This document shows, in pieces, positions 7,624 to 16,416 of a stretch of DNA of 46,828 nt. The translations under genes were made by a program, and so were the position numbers. Source of the DNA: Lysobacterales bacterium. Its GTDB lineage: Bacteria; Pseudomonadota; Gammaproteobacteria; Xanthomonadales; SZUA-5. The stretch covers positions 1 through 46,828 of the forward strand of contig JALHMG010000011.1 of assembly GCA_022844135.1 (NCBI GenBank), written 5' to 3'. Numbering within the stretch: the stretch's first letter is position 1; the number at the start of each line of letters is the position of its first letter. The notes below the pieces were generated by a model. That model was not told the DNA's origin. It was given only the letters and a program-made list of their open reading frames with translations, and searched no databases.

Positions 7624-8483
7624 AGCCGAGCTTGGTGGCGGCGTACGCTTTAGGCGGCGCCGGGTATCTGGGATCGGGCGTGGCGGGCGGTGTGGTGAGC
7701 GGCGCGAATGTGATCGCGAACGCCGGCGTGCTTGCGACCGAAATGGGCGGCAATCAACTCGGCACGACAACGGTTGTCGCGGGGCTCGCGGGCGAAGCTC
7801 GTAGCGAGATCGAGGCCACCGTTGAAGCGGCGGTTCCCGTGATCCAAGCGTTCGGCGCCAACACTTGGGGCGCGACTACGGCTGCGGGCCAAGCCGGCGT
7901 TGCGGCGATTGATCAGATGATTACCGCCGCGCAGAGCGGCGATGCGAAAGCGCAGTTCGACATCCTGGCGTTCATCAAGGACGGCGCCCAGAACATTGGC
8001 GCTGGAATCATGGCGCAGATGGCCAAGCCGGGCGCTGGCGCGCCGGAAGTTGCGCGAATCGTTGAGGGCGGCGATGGTAATGCCGCCAAGGTGGTTGATC
8101 CGCCGCCGAGAATTTCACTCGCTACGGATGGTGCTGGACACCATCTTCCTGCGGTCAGAAAAGCCGAAGGGCGCCCGTTTGAAGTGTCCAGAAGCGACAA
8201 AGATCGCCCGACACTTTACCCGCTTGGAGATGACCCGGCGCATGCACATTGGCGCTTGCATGACGCGGAGAGAGAGTTTGTCGGACCAAGACAAGGTGCG
8301 TTCGCTGGGACAGATAAAGAGCCAATGGACGCTTACCGATCCGCCTACGAAAATCTCGCTGATATGCGCGTTGACGTGCGATCGCCAAGTGGCAAGCACA
8401 ATCTCGCGGAGTCGATCACTCCTAGAGCCGCCGTCGATCGAATCGAGACTTGGCTGAGGGAAAACAACCTATGGAAAGATTGA
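7620..8483 (+). CDS. mini-RHS toxin half with GHH-motif C-terminal domain
   Basis: The 287-codon frame follows the leader half. ATG 7620 overlaps the leader stop as ATGA, so coupled translation is possible; the frame itself is open from further upstream (TTG 7575). The first ~160 residues are a Gly/Ala-rich helical linker (GGAGYLGSGVAGGVVSGANV). After PPPRISLATDG comes GAGHHLPAVRKAEGRPFEVS and a ~120-residue domain with HAHWRLHDAERE. The GHH signature is typical of HNH/Endo VII-type polymorphic toxins, so a DNase is likely but not proven. The domain differs entirely from the toxin of the first RHS gene, as expected for exchangeable tips. Confidence 0.7.
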   Translation: MKPSLVAAYALGGAGYLGSGVAGGVVSGANVIANAGVLATEMGGNQLGTTTVVAGLAGEARSEIEATVEAAVPVIQAFGANTWGATTAAGQAGVAAIDQMITAAQSGDAKAQFDILAFIKDGAQNIGAGIMAQMAKPGAGAPEVARIVEGGDGNAAKVVDPPPRISLATDGAGHHLPAVRKAEGRPFEVSRSDKDRPTLYPLGDDPAHAHWRLHDAEREFVGPRQGAFAGTDKEPMDAYRSAYENLADMRVDVRSPSGKHNLAESITPRAAVDRIETWLRENNLWKD

Positions 8484-8851
8484 CGCAACTCATCGAGCTG
8501 CTGGAACGAGGAATTCTGTTCGCTATCCCGAAGGAAGCTCGCTGGCTTGAGAACGCAGTTGAAGCGCGCTACGGCGAGTCGTTCGAAGGGTGCTGGATGA
8601 AGCATTGGGAAAGCGTTTCGAAGATGCCTCTGACCGAGGCCACCAAGTCGGCGATGGATAAGCTTCGCGAAGCTGCTTTTAAAGCTGCATTTCGTGCAAC
8701 CGGTAGTTCGGAGATCGCCGGGCTTGTGAGTGACGACTTCGAATTGTTGGTCCGATACGACGTTGGCGGCTTCGGGGCTGATCCGTGGATTACAGGCTTA
8801 GCAGAGTCCTACCTCCAAGGGTTCTTCCCCGCTTGTGAAGTCACGCACTGA
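8471..8851 (+). CDS. putative immunity protein of the mini-RHS toxin
   Basis: A 126-residue, mildly acidic, helical protein without signal peptide. ATG 8471 lies inside the last codons of the toxin gene, a 13-base overlap, so the two are translationally coupled. I do not recognise the family. The central segment (LTEATKSAMDKLREAAFKAAFRATG) looks amphipathic helical. The role is inferred from the overlap and from the usual toxin-then-immunity order. Its survival as an intact gene suggests the toxin is, or recently was, active. Confidence 0.65.
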   Translation: MERLTQLIELLERGILFAIPKEARWLENAVEARYGESFEGCWMKHWESVSKMPLTEATKSAMDKLREAAFKAAFRATGSSEIAGLVSDDFELLVRYDVGGFGADPWITGLAESYLQGFFPACEVTH

Positions 8852-8858
8852 CGCGTGC

Positions 8859-9200
8859 TTAATTTTTGTAGCTCGCCAATATTCGATCGGCTGTCATCGT
8901 AGGTGCTTTGGAGATTTCGCAAGTCGTCATGCTGAAGTTCGGAACTGGGTTGCTGACATTCCACGGCTCGCGGTACTCGTCAGCGCTACTCAAAAATTTG
9001 AACTGCGCTTCGGCTGCGTCGCCACCGAGTGCGTAAATCAACATTGCTTGAATGTTGGACATCCAGGCCGAAACGATGCCAAGTTTTCGCGGCAGGACGC
9101 TCGGCTCCCAGTTGCGTGTTTGTAGCTCCGCCCGCTTGAGGCGCGCAAAAACTAAAGGCTTGTGGTTGCCCAGGCTCTTGTTCCGGAGTTGCTTTGCCAT
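8859..9200 (-). CDS. hypothetical protein
   Basis: 113 residues from ATG 9200. A TTG at 9257 would add 19 residues. It converges on the immunity gene with 7 bases between stops. The sequence has balanced composition and reads like a real protein (SAWMSNIQAMLIYALGGDAA, FLSSADEYREPW), but I recognise no family, signal peptide or membrane segment. No good ribosome binding site precedes either start. It may be a fragment at the edge of the accessory island or an unrecognised immunity-like protein. Confidence 0.45.
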   Translation of the reverse strand: MAKQLRNKSLGNHKPLVFARLKRAELQTRNWEPSVLPRKLGIVSAWMSNIQAMLIYALGGDAAEAQFKFLSSADEYREPWNVSNPVPNFSMTTCEISKAPTMTADRILASYKN

Positions 9201-9275
9201 GTTGAACAGAGCCGGATAGAGCCGTTCGGTGTTTGCCGGCTTGAGTGGGGTCCGCAACCGGCGTGCGATCAGCGA

Positions 9276-9938
9276 TTACTTCGAACCGGCCGCAGCGAGG
9301 GCAGGGGAGTTGGCGGCTTTTTTGATCTCGGACTCATAGCGCTTTTGCAACACGCCCACGCGCTGGACGTACACTTGAGTTTCAGCATAAGGCGGGATGC
9401 CGCCGAAGCGCAGCACAGCGTTTTCGCCGGCGTTATAGCCTGCGGCTGCGAGCTCGAAATCGCCGTCGAACATATCGAGCAGCATGCGCAGGTGTTTGAC
9501 GCCGGCTGCGATGTTTTGATCTGGGTCGAAGGCGTTGGTCACGCCGTACATGCCCGCAGTTCCCGGCATCAGTTGCATCAGACCTTGTGCACCGACCGGC
9601 GACAGCGCTTCATGGCGATAGGCGCTCTCGGCGTGAATGATCGCGCGCACCATCGATTCATCGACGTTATTGAGACTGCTGGCGGTGGAGATCTGGCTGC
9701 TGTACGCGGTGAGGTTCAGGCCAGTTGCGTTCCAGTCGACTTTCGAGTCGACTTTGCACGCCGGGCACGAGTACGTGCCGATGACGCGCGCTGCGACGCC
9801 GCGCGGCTTGATGTTGGTGTACACGGTGACGCCGTTGCGGTCGGTGTACTTGTAGATATTGGCCGCGGAAACCGGGCCCGCAGCGAGCAGGGCGGCAGAC
9901 AAAGCCAGTTTGACCAGCATCGGCATTGCTCGGGGCAT
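9276..9938 (-). CDS. exported lytic transglycosylase (SLT domain, DUF4124-like N-terminus)
   Basis: 220 residues. A signal peptide ends near GPVSAAN, followed by a DUF4124-type segment (IYKYTDRNGVTVYTN) common in this order. From about residue 90 there is a Slt/MltE-like domain: AIIHAESAY with the catalytic Glu, SPVGAQGLMQLMPGTA, then LDMFDGDFELAAAGYNAGENAV. It should cleave peptidoglycan glycan strands in the periplasm. ATG 9938 has AGGTGAG seven bases upstream. GTG 9950 is an alternative. It is read away from the ugd gene. Confidence 0.9.
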   Translation of the reverse strand: MPRAMPMLVKLALSAALLAAGPVSAANIYKYTDRNGVTVYTNIKPRGVAARVIGTYSCPACKVDSKVDWNATGLNLTAYSSQISTASSLNNVDESMVRAIIHAESAYRHEALSPVGAQGLMQLMPGTAGMYGVTNAFDPDQNIAAGVKHLRMLLDMFDGDFELAAAGYNAGENAVLRFGGIPPYAETQVYVQRVGVLQKRYESEIKKAANSPALAAAGSK

Positions 9939-10018
9939 CAAGGAACTCACCTAAGACCTCAACTCTTGTTGCTAAGTTTCTGAGAAATGGCCGCAAATGG
10001 CAATTCCCGGGCAGAAAA

Positions 10019-10047
10019 ATGACGATCCGGTCACGGCTGGCTATAGT
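10019..10047 (+). promoter_or_regulatory. putative sigma-70 promoter for ugd-uxs
   Basis: ATGACG (10019-10024), a 17-base gap, then TATAGT (10042-10047). It would give an untranslated leader of about 165 bases before ugd. Nothing else resembling a gene lies between 9951 and 10221. Confidence 0.4.
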
Positions 10048-10221
10048 CCGCGCCGAAACGAGCGGTCCGCGGGATGCAGCCAGTGGTGAGTTGGTCGGAA
10101 TTCGAGCGCTAGCGCCGGTTCCGAGCTTTCAGCACAGAAAGCCCTTGATTCAACAGGGTGCGGTTGGTTCCCGTTGCGACCTTCTCACTACTTCGCCTTT
10201 GACAACTTACCGAGTCTCCCC

Positions 10222-11568
10222 ATGCGCGTCTCCATTTTCGGCACCGGCTATGTCGGCCTCGTCACCGGTGCATGCCTCGCCGAAGTCGGCAAGCAAGTTG
10301 TTTGCGTCGACGTCGACCGCGGCAAGATCGATCGCCTCAATCGGGGGCAAATCCCGATCTACGAGCCTGGTCTCGAAGACATCGTCGAGCGCAACCGCAA
10401 CGCCGGTACGCTCAAATTCACCACCGACGCCGCGCTCGCGATCGAACACGGCGAAATCATCTTTATCGCCGTGGGCACGCCGCCCGATGAAGACGGCAGC
10501 GCCGATTTACGCTATGTGCTGGAGGTGGCCAGCGAGATCGGCAGGCACCTGACACGCAAGGCGGTCGTCGTCAACAAATCTACGGTTCCAGTTGGTACTG
10601 CCGATCGCGTGCAAGCCGCCATCTCACGAGAGCTCAAAGCACGCGGTCTGGATATCGCTTTCGATGTCGTTTCGAATCCGGAGTTCCTCAAAGAGGGCGA
10701 TGCGGTGAAAGACTGCATGAAGCCGGATCGAATTGTGATCGGGTCGAACAGCGCGGATGCGATTGCTCAGCTCAAGACTCTCTATGCGCCTTTCAATCGC
10801 AATCACGAACGCATCGTGGTGATGGATCAACGCTCGGCCGAACTCACGAAGTACGCTGCCAACGCGATGCTCGCGACCAAGATCAGTTTCATGAACGAAG
10901 TGGCCAACATCGCTGAGCGTGTTGGCGCCGATGTAGAGTCGGTGCGCCTGGGCATCGGCTCCGATCCGCGTATCGGCTATGCCTTCATCTATCCGGGCAT
11001 CGGCTATGGCGGCTCTTGCTTTCCGAAAGACGTTCAAGCGCTTGGCAAGACAGCGGCCAGCGTCGGCTATCGCACGCGGATTCTCGATGCAGTGGAGGAC
11101 GTCAACAAAGATCAGAAGTCGAAGCTTTTCCAGCTGATGGAAAAGCACTTCGGAGACTTGCGCGGCAAAACCATCGCTGTGTGGGGCCTGTCGTTCAAGC
11201 CCAACACCGACGACATGCGCGAGGCGCCCTCGAAGTACATCCTGGAAGCGTTGTGGGCGGCCGGGGCGCGCGTACGCGCCTTTGATCCCGAAGCGCGTCA
11301 TGAGGCGGAGCGCGTGTTTGGCAACCGCGCCGATCTTGAGCTGGTCGATGAGCCGATGGAAGCGGTGCAGGGTGCCGATGCGTTGGCCATCGTCACCGAA
11401 TGGAAGGCGTTCTGGAGCCCCGATTTTGCGCTGTTGGCAAGCGCCTTGAAGGCCAAGGTCATCTTCGATGGGCGCAACATTTTCGACCCCAAAGCAGTTG
11501 AAGCCGCGGGGATTTCCTATTACGGCATCGGGCGTGGTCGCTCCGTGTCGCGGCCGGAGTTTGTCTGA
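10222..11568 (+). CDS. ugd: UDP-glucose 6-dehydrogenase
   Basis: 448 residues, normal for the family. It oxidises UDP-glucose to UDP-glucuronate with two NAD+ in the cytoplasm. Visible features: the N-terminal Rossmann motif [17 protein letters not shown], the STVPVGT loop, [11 protein letters not shown], the central helix with [13 protein letters not shown], and the catalytic Cys266 in [11 protein letters not shown]. The C-terminal domain has [17 protein letters not shown]. It overlaps the next gene by one base (TGATG), so the two enzymes are made together and convert UDP-glucose to UDP-xylose in sequence. This supports a role in making a xylose- or glucuronate-containing surface polysaccharide. 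Confidence 0.97.
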   Translation: MRVSIFGTGYVGLVTGACLAEVGKQVVCVDVDRGKIDRLNRGQIPIYEPGLEDIVERNRNAGTLKFTTDAALAIEHGEIIFIAVGTPPDEDGSADLRYVLEVASEIGRHLTRKAVVVNKSTVPVGTADRVQAAISRELKARGLDIAFDVVSNPEFLKEGDAVKDCMKPDRIVIGSNSADAIAQLKTLYAPFNRNHERIVVMDQRSAELTKYAANAMLATKISFMNEVANIAERVGADVESVRLGIGSDPRIGYAFIYPGIGYGGSCFPKDVQALGKTAASVGYRTRILDAVEDVNKDQKSKLFQLMEKHFGDLRGKTIAVWGLSFKPNTDDMREAPSKYILEALWAAGARVRAFDPEARHEAERVFGNRADLELVDEPMEAVQGADALAIVTEWKAFWSPDFALLASALKAKVIFDGRNIFDPKAVEAAGISYYGIGRGRSVSRPEFV

Positions 11569-12518
11569 TGCGGGGCGATCGCAAGCGCATTTTGGTGACC
11601 GGCGGCGCCGGTTTTTTGGGTTCGCACTTGTGCGATCGGTTGATCGAGCAAGGGCATGATGTCCTCTGTGTCGACAACTTTTTTACTGGCAGCAAAGCCA
11701 ACGTCGAGCATCTGCTTTCGCACCCACGCTTCGAGCTGATGCGCCATGACGTGACGTTCCCGCTGTACGTTGAAGTCGACGAGATCTACAACCTGGCGTG
11801 CCCGGCTTCGCCGGTCCATTACCAACACGATCCGGTGCAGACCACCAAGACCAGCGTCCACGGCGCGATCAATATGTTGGGATTGGCCAAGCGTGTGCGT
11901 GCCAAGATCCTGCAGGCATCCACCAGCGAAGTCTATGGCGATCCGCAAATCCACCCGCAGCCGGAGAGCTATTGGGGACACGTCAATCCCATTGGCATCC
12001 GTTCTTGCTACGACGAAGGCAAGCGCTGCGCGGAGACGCTGTTCTTCGATTACCACCGCCAGCATCGGCTGCAGATCAAGGTCGCGCGCATCTTCAACAC
12101 TTACGGTCCGCGCATGCATCCAGCGGATGGGCGGGTGGTGTCCAATTTTATCGTGCAAGCGCTGCGGGGCGAGGCGTTGACCGTGTACGGGGAGGGCGCG
12201 CAAACGCGATCGTTCTGCTATGTCGACGATCTCGTCGATGGACTGATGCGCCTGATGAATACCGATGACAGCGTCACCGGACCGATCAATATCGGAAATC
12301 CTGGAGAGTTCACAATCCGCCAGCTGGCTGAGAAGGTGCTCGCATTGACCGGATCGAGCGCGTCCATTGCCTTCAAACCGCTGCCCTCGGACGACCCGAC
12401 GCAGCGCCGTCCGGTCATCGATCAGGCCCGTTCGGTGCTGGGCTGGGAACCCAAAGTTGCGTTGGAGCAGGGATTGCCAGCAACCATCGAGTACTTCCGG
12501 AAGCTTCTTGCTGCCTGA
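11568..12518 (+). CDS. uxs: UDP-glucuronate decarboxylase (UDP-xylose synthase)
   Basis: 316 residues, an extended short-chain dehydrogenase. The NAD-binding motif is GGAGFLG at residues 12-18. [10 protein letters not shown] carries the catalytic Ser/Thr, and Tyr148/Lys152 form the YxxxK pair in CYDEGKR. Other family marks are [13 protein letters not shown] and [11 protein letters not shown]. The CYDEGKR and [11 protein letters not shown] segments fit UXS better than dTDP-glucose dehydratases. It converts UDP-glucuronate to UDP-xylose plus CO2. Start ATG 11568 overlaps the ugd stop. Confidence 0.93.
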   Translation: MRGDRKRILVTGGAGFLGSHLCDRLIEQGHDVLCVDNFFTGSKANVEHLLSHPRFELMRHDVTFPLYVEVDEIYNLACPASPVHYQHDPVQTTKTSVHGAINMLGLAKRVRAKILQASTSEVYGDPQIHPQPESYWGHVNPIGIRSCYDEGKRCAETLFFDYHRQHRLQIKVARIFNTYGPRMHPADGRVVSNFIVQALRGEALTVYGEGAQTRSFCYVDDLVDGLMRLMNTDDSVTGPINIGNPGEFTIRQLAEKVLALTGSSASIAFKPLPSDDPTQRRPVIDQARSVLGWEPKVALEQGLPATIEYFRKLLAA

Positions 12519-12570
12519 ACCTGGAGTTCAGACTTTCTGCAACCTGCACGTTGTGCCGCGCAAGTCAAGA

Positions 12571-12600
12571 TTGTTCGTTGGGCGTCACTTCTCGTACACT
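12571..12600 (+). promoter_or_regulatory. putative promoter upstream of rfaH
   Basis: TTGTTC (12571-12576), an 18-base gap, then TACACT (12595-12600). A GC-rich leader with an imperfect hairpin at 12682-12704 (CCGTGAGCC/GGTTCACGG) follows before the rfaH start, and could affect its expression. Confidence 0.35.
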
Positions 12601-12740
12601 GCGCGGCCTGCCGTACATCAGCGACGGCGGGACGACTCCCCAGGCCCGGCCCGTACGGCGGCTGATCTTGGGGTCTCGGCACCGTGAGCCGCCGTGGTTC
12701 ACGGTTCGCACTCGCCAGACTTTTAGGAAGGACAGCGATC

Positions 12741-13247
12741 GTGAAGTGGTACGTCGTCAACACCCGTCCCCGTGAAGAAGCACGCGCCGTCGAGCACCTG
12801 ACGCGCGAAGGCTATCAATGCCTGTACCCGCGGATTCGCCGCACGCTGCGCACGACCAAGGGGCTCGTCGACCGCGTCGATTCGCTGTTTCCCAATTATT
12901 TGTTCTTGCACGCCAATCCAATGACGGACAACTTGGCACGCGTGCGCTCCACGCGCGGCGTGCGTAACTTGGTGCGTTTTGGTCTGGAGCCGGCTGAAGT
13001 GCCTCCCGAAGTTATCGATGAGCTGCAGGTTCGCGCCGACAAACAAAGCGGTGTGATCAAGCTTACCGGTCAGACGCGGCAAGAAGTGGCAGCCAAGTTT
13101 TCCGAAGGCGCTTTCGTCGATTTCGGTGGCGTGTTCCTGACCTCCGACGGTTCCGAGCGAGTGATCCTGTTGATGCGTGTTCTTGGCGACTACAACAAGG
13201 TCAATCTGCCCGAGGAGCAGCTTGATGGACGTCAGGTTGCGGCCTGA
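12741..13247 (+). CDS. rfaH: transcription antitermination factor RfaH
   Basis: 168 residues, the usual size. The start is GTG 12741 with AGGAAGGA nine bases upstream. The N-terminal NGN domain reads WYVVNTRPREEARAVEHL, CLYPRI, SLFPNYLFL and the RSTRGVRNLVRFG strand. The C-terminal KOW part contains GAFVDFGGVFLTSDGSERVILLMRVLG. RfaH is a NusG paralogue that binds paused RNA polymerase at ops sites and couples it to ribosomes in long polysaccharide operons. Its place next to ugd-uxs suggests a shared role in surface polysaccharide expression. No ops site is visible upstream of ugd. Confidence 0.93.
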   Translation: MKWYVVNTRPREEARAVEHLTREGYQCLYPRIRRTLRTTKGLVDRVDSLFPNYLFLHANPMTDNLARVRSTRGVRNLVRFGLEPAEVPPEVIDELQVRADKQSGVIKLTGQTRQEVAAKFSEGAFVDFGGVFLTSDGSERVILLMRVLGDYNKVNLPEEQLDGRQVAA

Positions 13248-13298
13248 CTCCGAACAGTGCCCATGATCGATCCAACCCATTAAGAAAAGGGCCGCGCA

Positions 13299-13955
13299 GT
13301 GGGATTGTCGCTTCGCGATCAGTTGTTGCAGGCAGGGTTTCAGGAAAAGAAGGCGGAACCGAAGCCTGCTATCAACAAGGAACGGCATGGAGACAGGCCT
13401 GCTGCGTATCAGGGCAAGCCTGGTAACCAGGGCAAGTCTGGCGCCGGCAAAGGTCAGCATCAGCAGCAAAACCGCGCAAAACCTCAGGCGCCAGCGACGG
13501 CGCCTAAAGCAATCGATCCCAATCAGGTGTCGCTGGCGCACGCATACCATCTGCGTGCCGAGACTGAAAAGCGCGAGCGCGAGGAAGCGCAACGGCGCGC
13601 AGAAGAAGCAGCTCGGGTCAAACGCGAACAGCGCGCGCGGTTACAGCAGCTCGTGGCTGGCAAAGCGCTCAACGACAAAGAAGCGGAGCACGTCCGTAAC
13701 TTCAGTTACGGCAGGAAGATCCGCAAAGTCAACGTGACTGCAGACCAACTGCTGGCTATCAATCGCGGCGATCTTGGGATTGCGCAAGTCGATGGCCGAT
13801 TTATGGTTCTCGAAGCCGCGCTGGTTCGTGAAATCATCGCTTTCGCCGCGCAACACGTGGCCGTCTTCGTGCCCGAAGGCATCGGCGCCGCCGATAGCAA
13901 AGACGACGACTACAGCGATCCCAAATTCCAGGTGCCAGACGATTTGGTGTGGTGA
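13299..13955 (+). CDS. DUF2058 family nucleoid/polynucleotide-associated protein (YaiL-like)
   Basis: 218 residues, GTG start with AAAAGGG upstream. The family begins MGLSLRDQLLQAGF, exactly as here. A basic Gln/Lys/Pro-rich linker follows (residues 20-75), then a charged coiled-coil (EKREREEAQRRAEEAARVKR). The C-terminal domain has LNDKEAEHVRNFSYGRKIRKV, DGRFMVLEA and a final DDYSDPKFQVPDDLVW. Relatives such as E. coli YaiL are soluble and of uncertain function, with nucleic-acid association proposed. It may be co-transcribed with rfaH, 51 bases upstream. Confidence 0.88.
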   Translation: MGLSLRDQLLQAGFQEKKAEPKPAINKERHGDRPAAYQGKPGNQGKSGAGKGQHQQQNRAKPQAPATAPKAIDPNQVSLAHAYHLRAETEKREREEAQRRAEEAARVKREQRARLQQLVAGKALNDKEAEHVRNFSYGRKIRKVNVTADQLLAINRGDLGIAQVDGRFMVLEAALVREIIAFAAQHVAVFVPEGIGAADSKDDDYSDPKFQVPDDLVW

Positions 13956-14294
13956 GGCGTCGAGTCCGCCACTGGCGCTCAACTCAGCAGCGTAGTATTT
14001 CAGATAGGCCCATCCAGCAAGCTTTCCGAGTGGATTCGGCAACGAACCGCGCGCGGTCTCGTTAGGCATGATAGTGCGTGTAATGTATATTATGTCAAAT
14101 AAGGACTAGCCGACTTTGTGTAGCCCGCTCCTCGCGACTCGGCGCGCACCGAATGGGTTCGCCCTGCGCAAGCCCTGGACGACCGTCACTCGTTCCGCAA
14201 TCCATTTCCCGACGAGGACGCTGCAATCGATTTCTTCCGCCTGTCGTTGTCATCCGCGCTCTAATCGATCCACTCTCGGAACGGGGATTCGGCG
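13956..14294. other. intergenic region before the GH13 gene
   Basis: No convincing gene. It contains one AT-rich patch at 14081-14100 with TATATT (14086-14091) and TTAGGC 18 bases upstream (14062-14067). This could be the amylase promoter, with an untranslated leader of about 200 bases. No clear operator was recognised. Confidence 0.35.
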
Positions 14295-16136
14295 ATGCGC
14301 CTCTTGTTGAGTGTCGTGCTCGTGTTGATGGCCACGCAGGCACCGGCCGCGTTGCGCGTCGAACCGCCGTTTTGGTGGGCGGATATGAAGCACACGCGAT
14401 TGCAGATCGTCGTCGAGGCGCCCAATGTCGCCGATGCAGAGGTATCTCTCCTCGAAAGCGACGCGAAGCTGCTCGGAGTCCAACGCGGAGACAGCCATAA
14501 CTATCTGTTCCTTGATCTTGATCTGGCGGAATCAGCGCCAGGTTCGCTGCACTTCGATCTGGTCTTCCCCGACGGCACGTCGCAGGCATTCACGTACGAG
14601 TTACGTCAACGCGCGCCAGGATCGGCGCAACGACAAGGCTTCGGGCCGCGCGATCTCATTTACTTGATCGTGCCGGATCGATTTGCAAACGGAGATACCC
14701 GCAACGACGTCGTTGCCGGACTGGCCGAGTCGAAGGTCGACCGCAAAGATCCGAACGCACGCCATGGTGGCGACATCGCCGGAATCGTCGCCCATCTCGA
14801 TTACTTGCAAGACCTCGGCGTTACACAACTTTGGCCAACGCCTCTGGTTGAAAACGATGCGCCGCAGTTCTCTTACCATGGTTACGGCGCAACCGATTTT
14901 TATGCTGTCGATCCGCGTTTTGGCAGTAATGCAGATGTTGTCCACTTGTCGCGGCAGGCGAGCGAGCGCGGGATAGGTCTGATCCAGGACATCGTCCTCA
15001 ATCACATTGGCAGCGGCCACCGTTGGGTATCGGATCCGCCAACCCACGATTGGCTGGGTTTCGGTGGCACATTCACGCCCACCAATCACGCGCGCACTAC
15101 ATTGCAAGATCCCTACGCTGCCGACATCGACCGCAAGAGATTCAACGCGGGTTGGTTCACGGAAACGCTGCCGGATCTCAATCAGCAGCAGCCGCTGTTG
15201 GCCACGTATCTCATCCAGATGAGCCTCTGGTGGATCGAATTTGCCGGACTTTCAGGCATTCGCCAGGACACGTATCCGTACGCCGATCATGCGTTCCTGA
15301 ATGAATGGGGCCGGCGAATTGCGCTTGAGTATCCGAGTTTCAACATCGTCGGCGAGGAATGGAGCGACAACCCGGTCGTCGTCTCTTACTGGCAAAAAGG
15401 CAACGCCCGCGGCAATCCTTCATCCACACCGTCGATGATGGATTTCCCGCTGTATTACCAGATGCTGAGTGCGTTGACCGGCGAGGAGCGCTGGGACGCC
15501 GGGCTGATCCGCCTTTATCAGGCGCCAGTGAACGATGTGCTTTACGGTGACCCGAACAATCTCGTTCTATTCGACGGCAATCACGATACCGCCCGCCTCT
15601 ACTCGCTGCTCGACGAGGACTTCGACGCATGGAAGATGGCGATCGCCTTCCTTTTCACAGCGAAACGTATTCCACAGCTCTTCTACGGCACCGAGCTACT
15701 GATGACGAGCCCGAAAGAACGCAATGACGGCCTCGTGCGTGCAGATTTTCCTGGCGGCTGGACGGAGGACAAATCCAGCGCCATCAGCACGCGCGGATTG
15801 TCCCGCCGGGCGATCGAAGCACAAAACTTCATCCGCACGCTTGCCAACTTCCGACGCAACACCCCTGCCCTGCACCGCGGCGATTTCAAGCATTACTTTC
15901 CGGAGAACGGCGTGTATGTGTACTTTCGATACGACACCAAAGACGCTGTGATGGTGGCAATCAACAAGTCAACGGCGCCACACAGACTGGCGCTCGATCG
16001 ATTCTCTGGGGTCTTGGATTCCCAGGCCGTCGCGAAGAACGTTGTGACCGGGACAACCGAGAAGATAGGACCGCACCTCGCTCTAGCGGCAAGGTCGACA
16101 ACCGTGCTGGTCTTCAGCAGAAACCGAGAGGGCTGA
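14295..16136 (+). CDS. exported GH13 alpha-amylase of the cyclomaltodextrinase/neopullulanase (SusA-like) group
   Basis: 613 residues. A signal peptide ends near QAPAALR. An N-terminal beta-sandwich with VEPPFWWADM follows (Cyc-maltodext_N type), then the TIM barrel. Barrel motifs are IYLIVPDRFANGD, QDIVLNHIG, GIRQDTYPYAD with nucleophile Asp325, VGEEW with Glu354 as acid/base, and FDGNHDT with Asp431. A C-terminal beta domain ends the protein. It should hydrolyse alpha-1,4-glucans or cyclodextrins in the periplasm or outside. ATG 14295 has GGGGA nine bases upstream. No maltose transporter or regulator lies beside it here. Its 3' end is 60 bases from the element boundary. Confidence 0.93.
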   Translation: MRLLLSVVLVLMATQAPAALRVEPPFWWADMKHTRLQIVVEAPNVADAEVSLLESDAKLLGVQRGDSHNYLFLDLDLAESAPGSLHFDLVFPDGTSQAFTYELRQRAPGSAQRQGFGPRDLIYLIVPDRFANGDTRNDVVAGLAESKVDRKDPNARHGGDIAGIVAHLDYLQDLGVTQLWPTPLVENDAPQFSYHGYGATDFYAVDPRFGSNADVVHLSRQASERGIGLIQDIVLNHIGSGHRWVSDPPTHDWLGFGGTFTPTNHARTTLQDPYAADIDRKRFNAGWFTETLPDLNQQQPLLATYLIQMSLWWIEFAGLSGIRQDTYPYADHAFLNEWGRRIALEYPSFNIVGEEWSDNPVVVSYWQKGNARGNPSSTPSMMDFPLYYQMLSALTGEERWDAGLIRLYQAPVNDVLYGDPNNLVLFDGNHDTARLYSLLDEDFDAWKMAIAFLFTAKRIPQLFYGTELLMTSPKERNDGLVRADFPGGWTEDKSSAISTRGLSRRAIEAQNFIRTLANFRRNTPALHRGDFKHYFPENGVYVYFRYDTKDAVMVAINKSTAPHRLALDRFSGVLDSQAVAKNVVTGTTEKIGPHLALAARSTTVLVFSRNREG

Positions 16137-16195
16137 AGGAAACCGCTGGAACGCATCCCAAGCTCTAACTCGGCCGCGCGCCTGGCGCGCTCGAG

Positions 16196-16257
16196 CATTG
16201 GTGCCGAAGGTGGGACTCGAACCCACACGCTTTTAAGGGCGGCGGATTTTGAGTCCG
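16196..16257 (-). repeat. left attachment site: orphan 3' part of tRNA-Leu(CAA)
   Basis: Identical over 62 bp to 23307-23368. It contains the tRNA 3' end including the encoded CCA (16199-16201, reverse strand), T-arm, variable arm and the 3' side of the anticodon stem, then stops at GAGTCCG. It is not a functional tRNA. Confidence 0.93.
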
Positions 16258-16284
16258 TTTTATAGCTTTCCTGATGGTTCCGGC

Positions 16285-16394
16285 GTTACCCTGAGCAAGG
16301 CATATCTAGTCAGTAAAAACAATCAGATGTAGACTGCGCGCAACGGACTAAAACTGACCGGGTTTGATGGAACCTGTTACCCCGGCGTTACCCC
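16285..16394 (+). promoter_or_regulatory. left integrase arm-type site candidates (GTTACCCC)
   Basis: GTTACCCT occurs at 16285-16292 and GTTACCCC at 16376-16383 and 16387-16394. The last two are spaced 11 bp, one helical turn. The same GAACCTGTTACCCC pair recurs near the right end. They lie just before the integrase start, so binding there could also repress the integrase gene. Confidence 0.55.
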
Positions 16395-16416
16395 GGAAGC
16401 GAAAACGGACTCTCTG

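Noticed and set aside
16199-16257. Second tRNA-Leu gene
   Set aside because: Only the 3' part is present; the 5' acceptor, D-arm and 5' anticodon stem are missing, so it is the attachment-site remnant.
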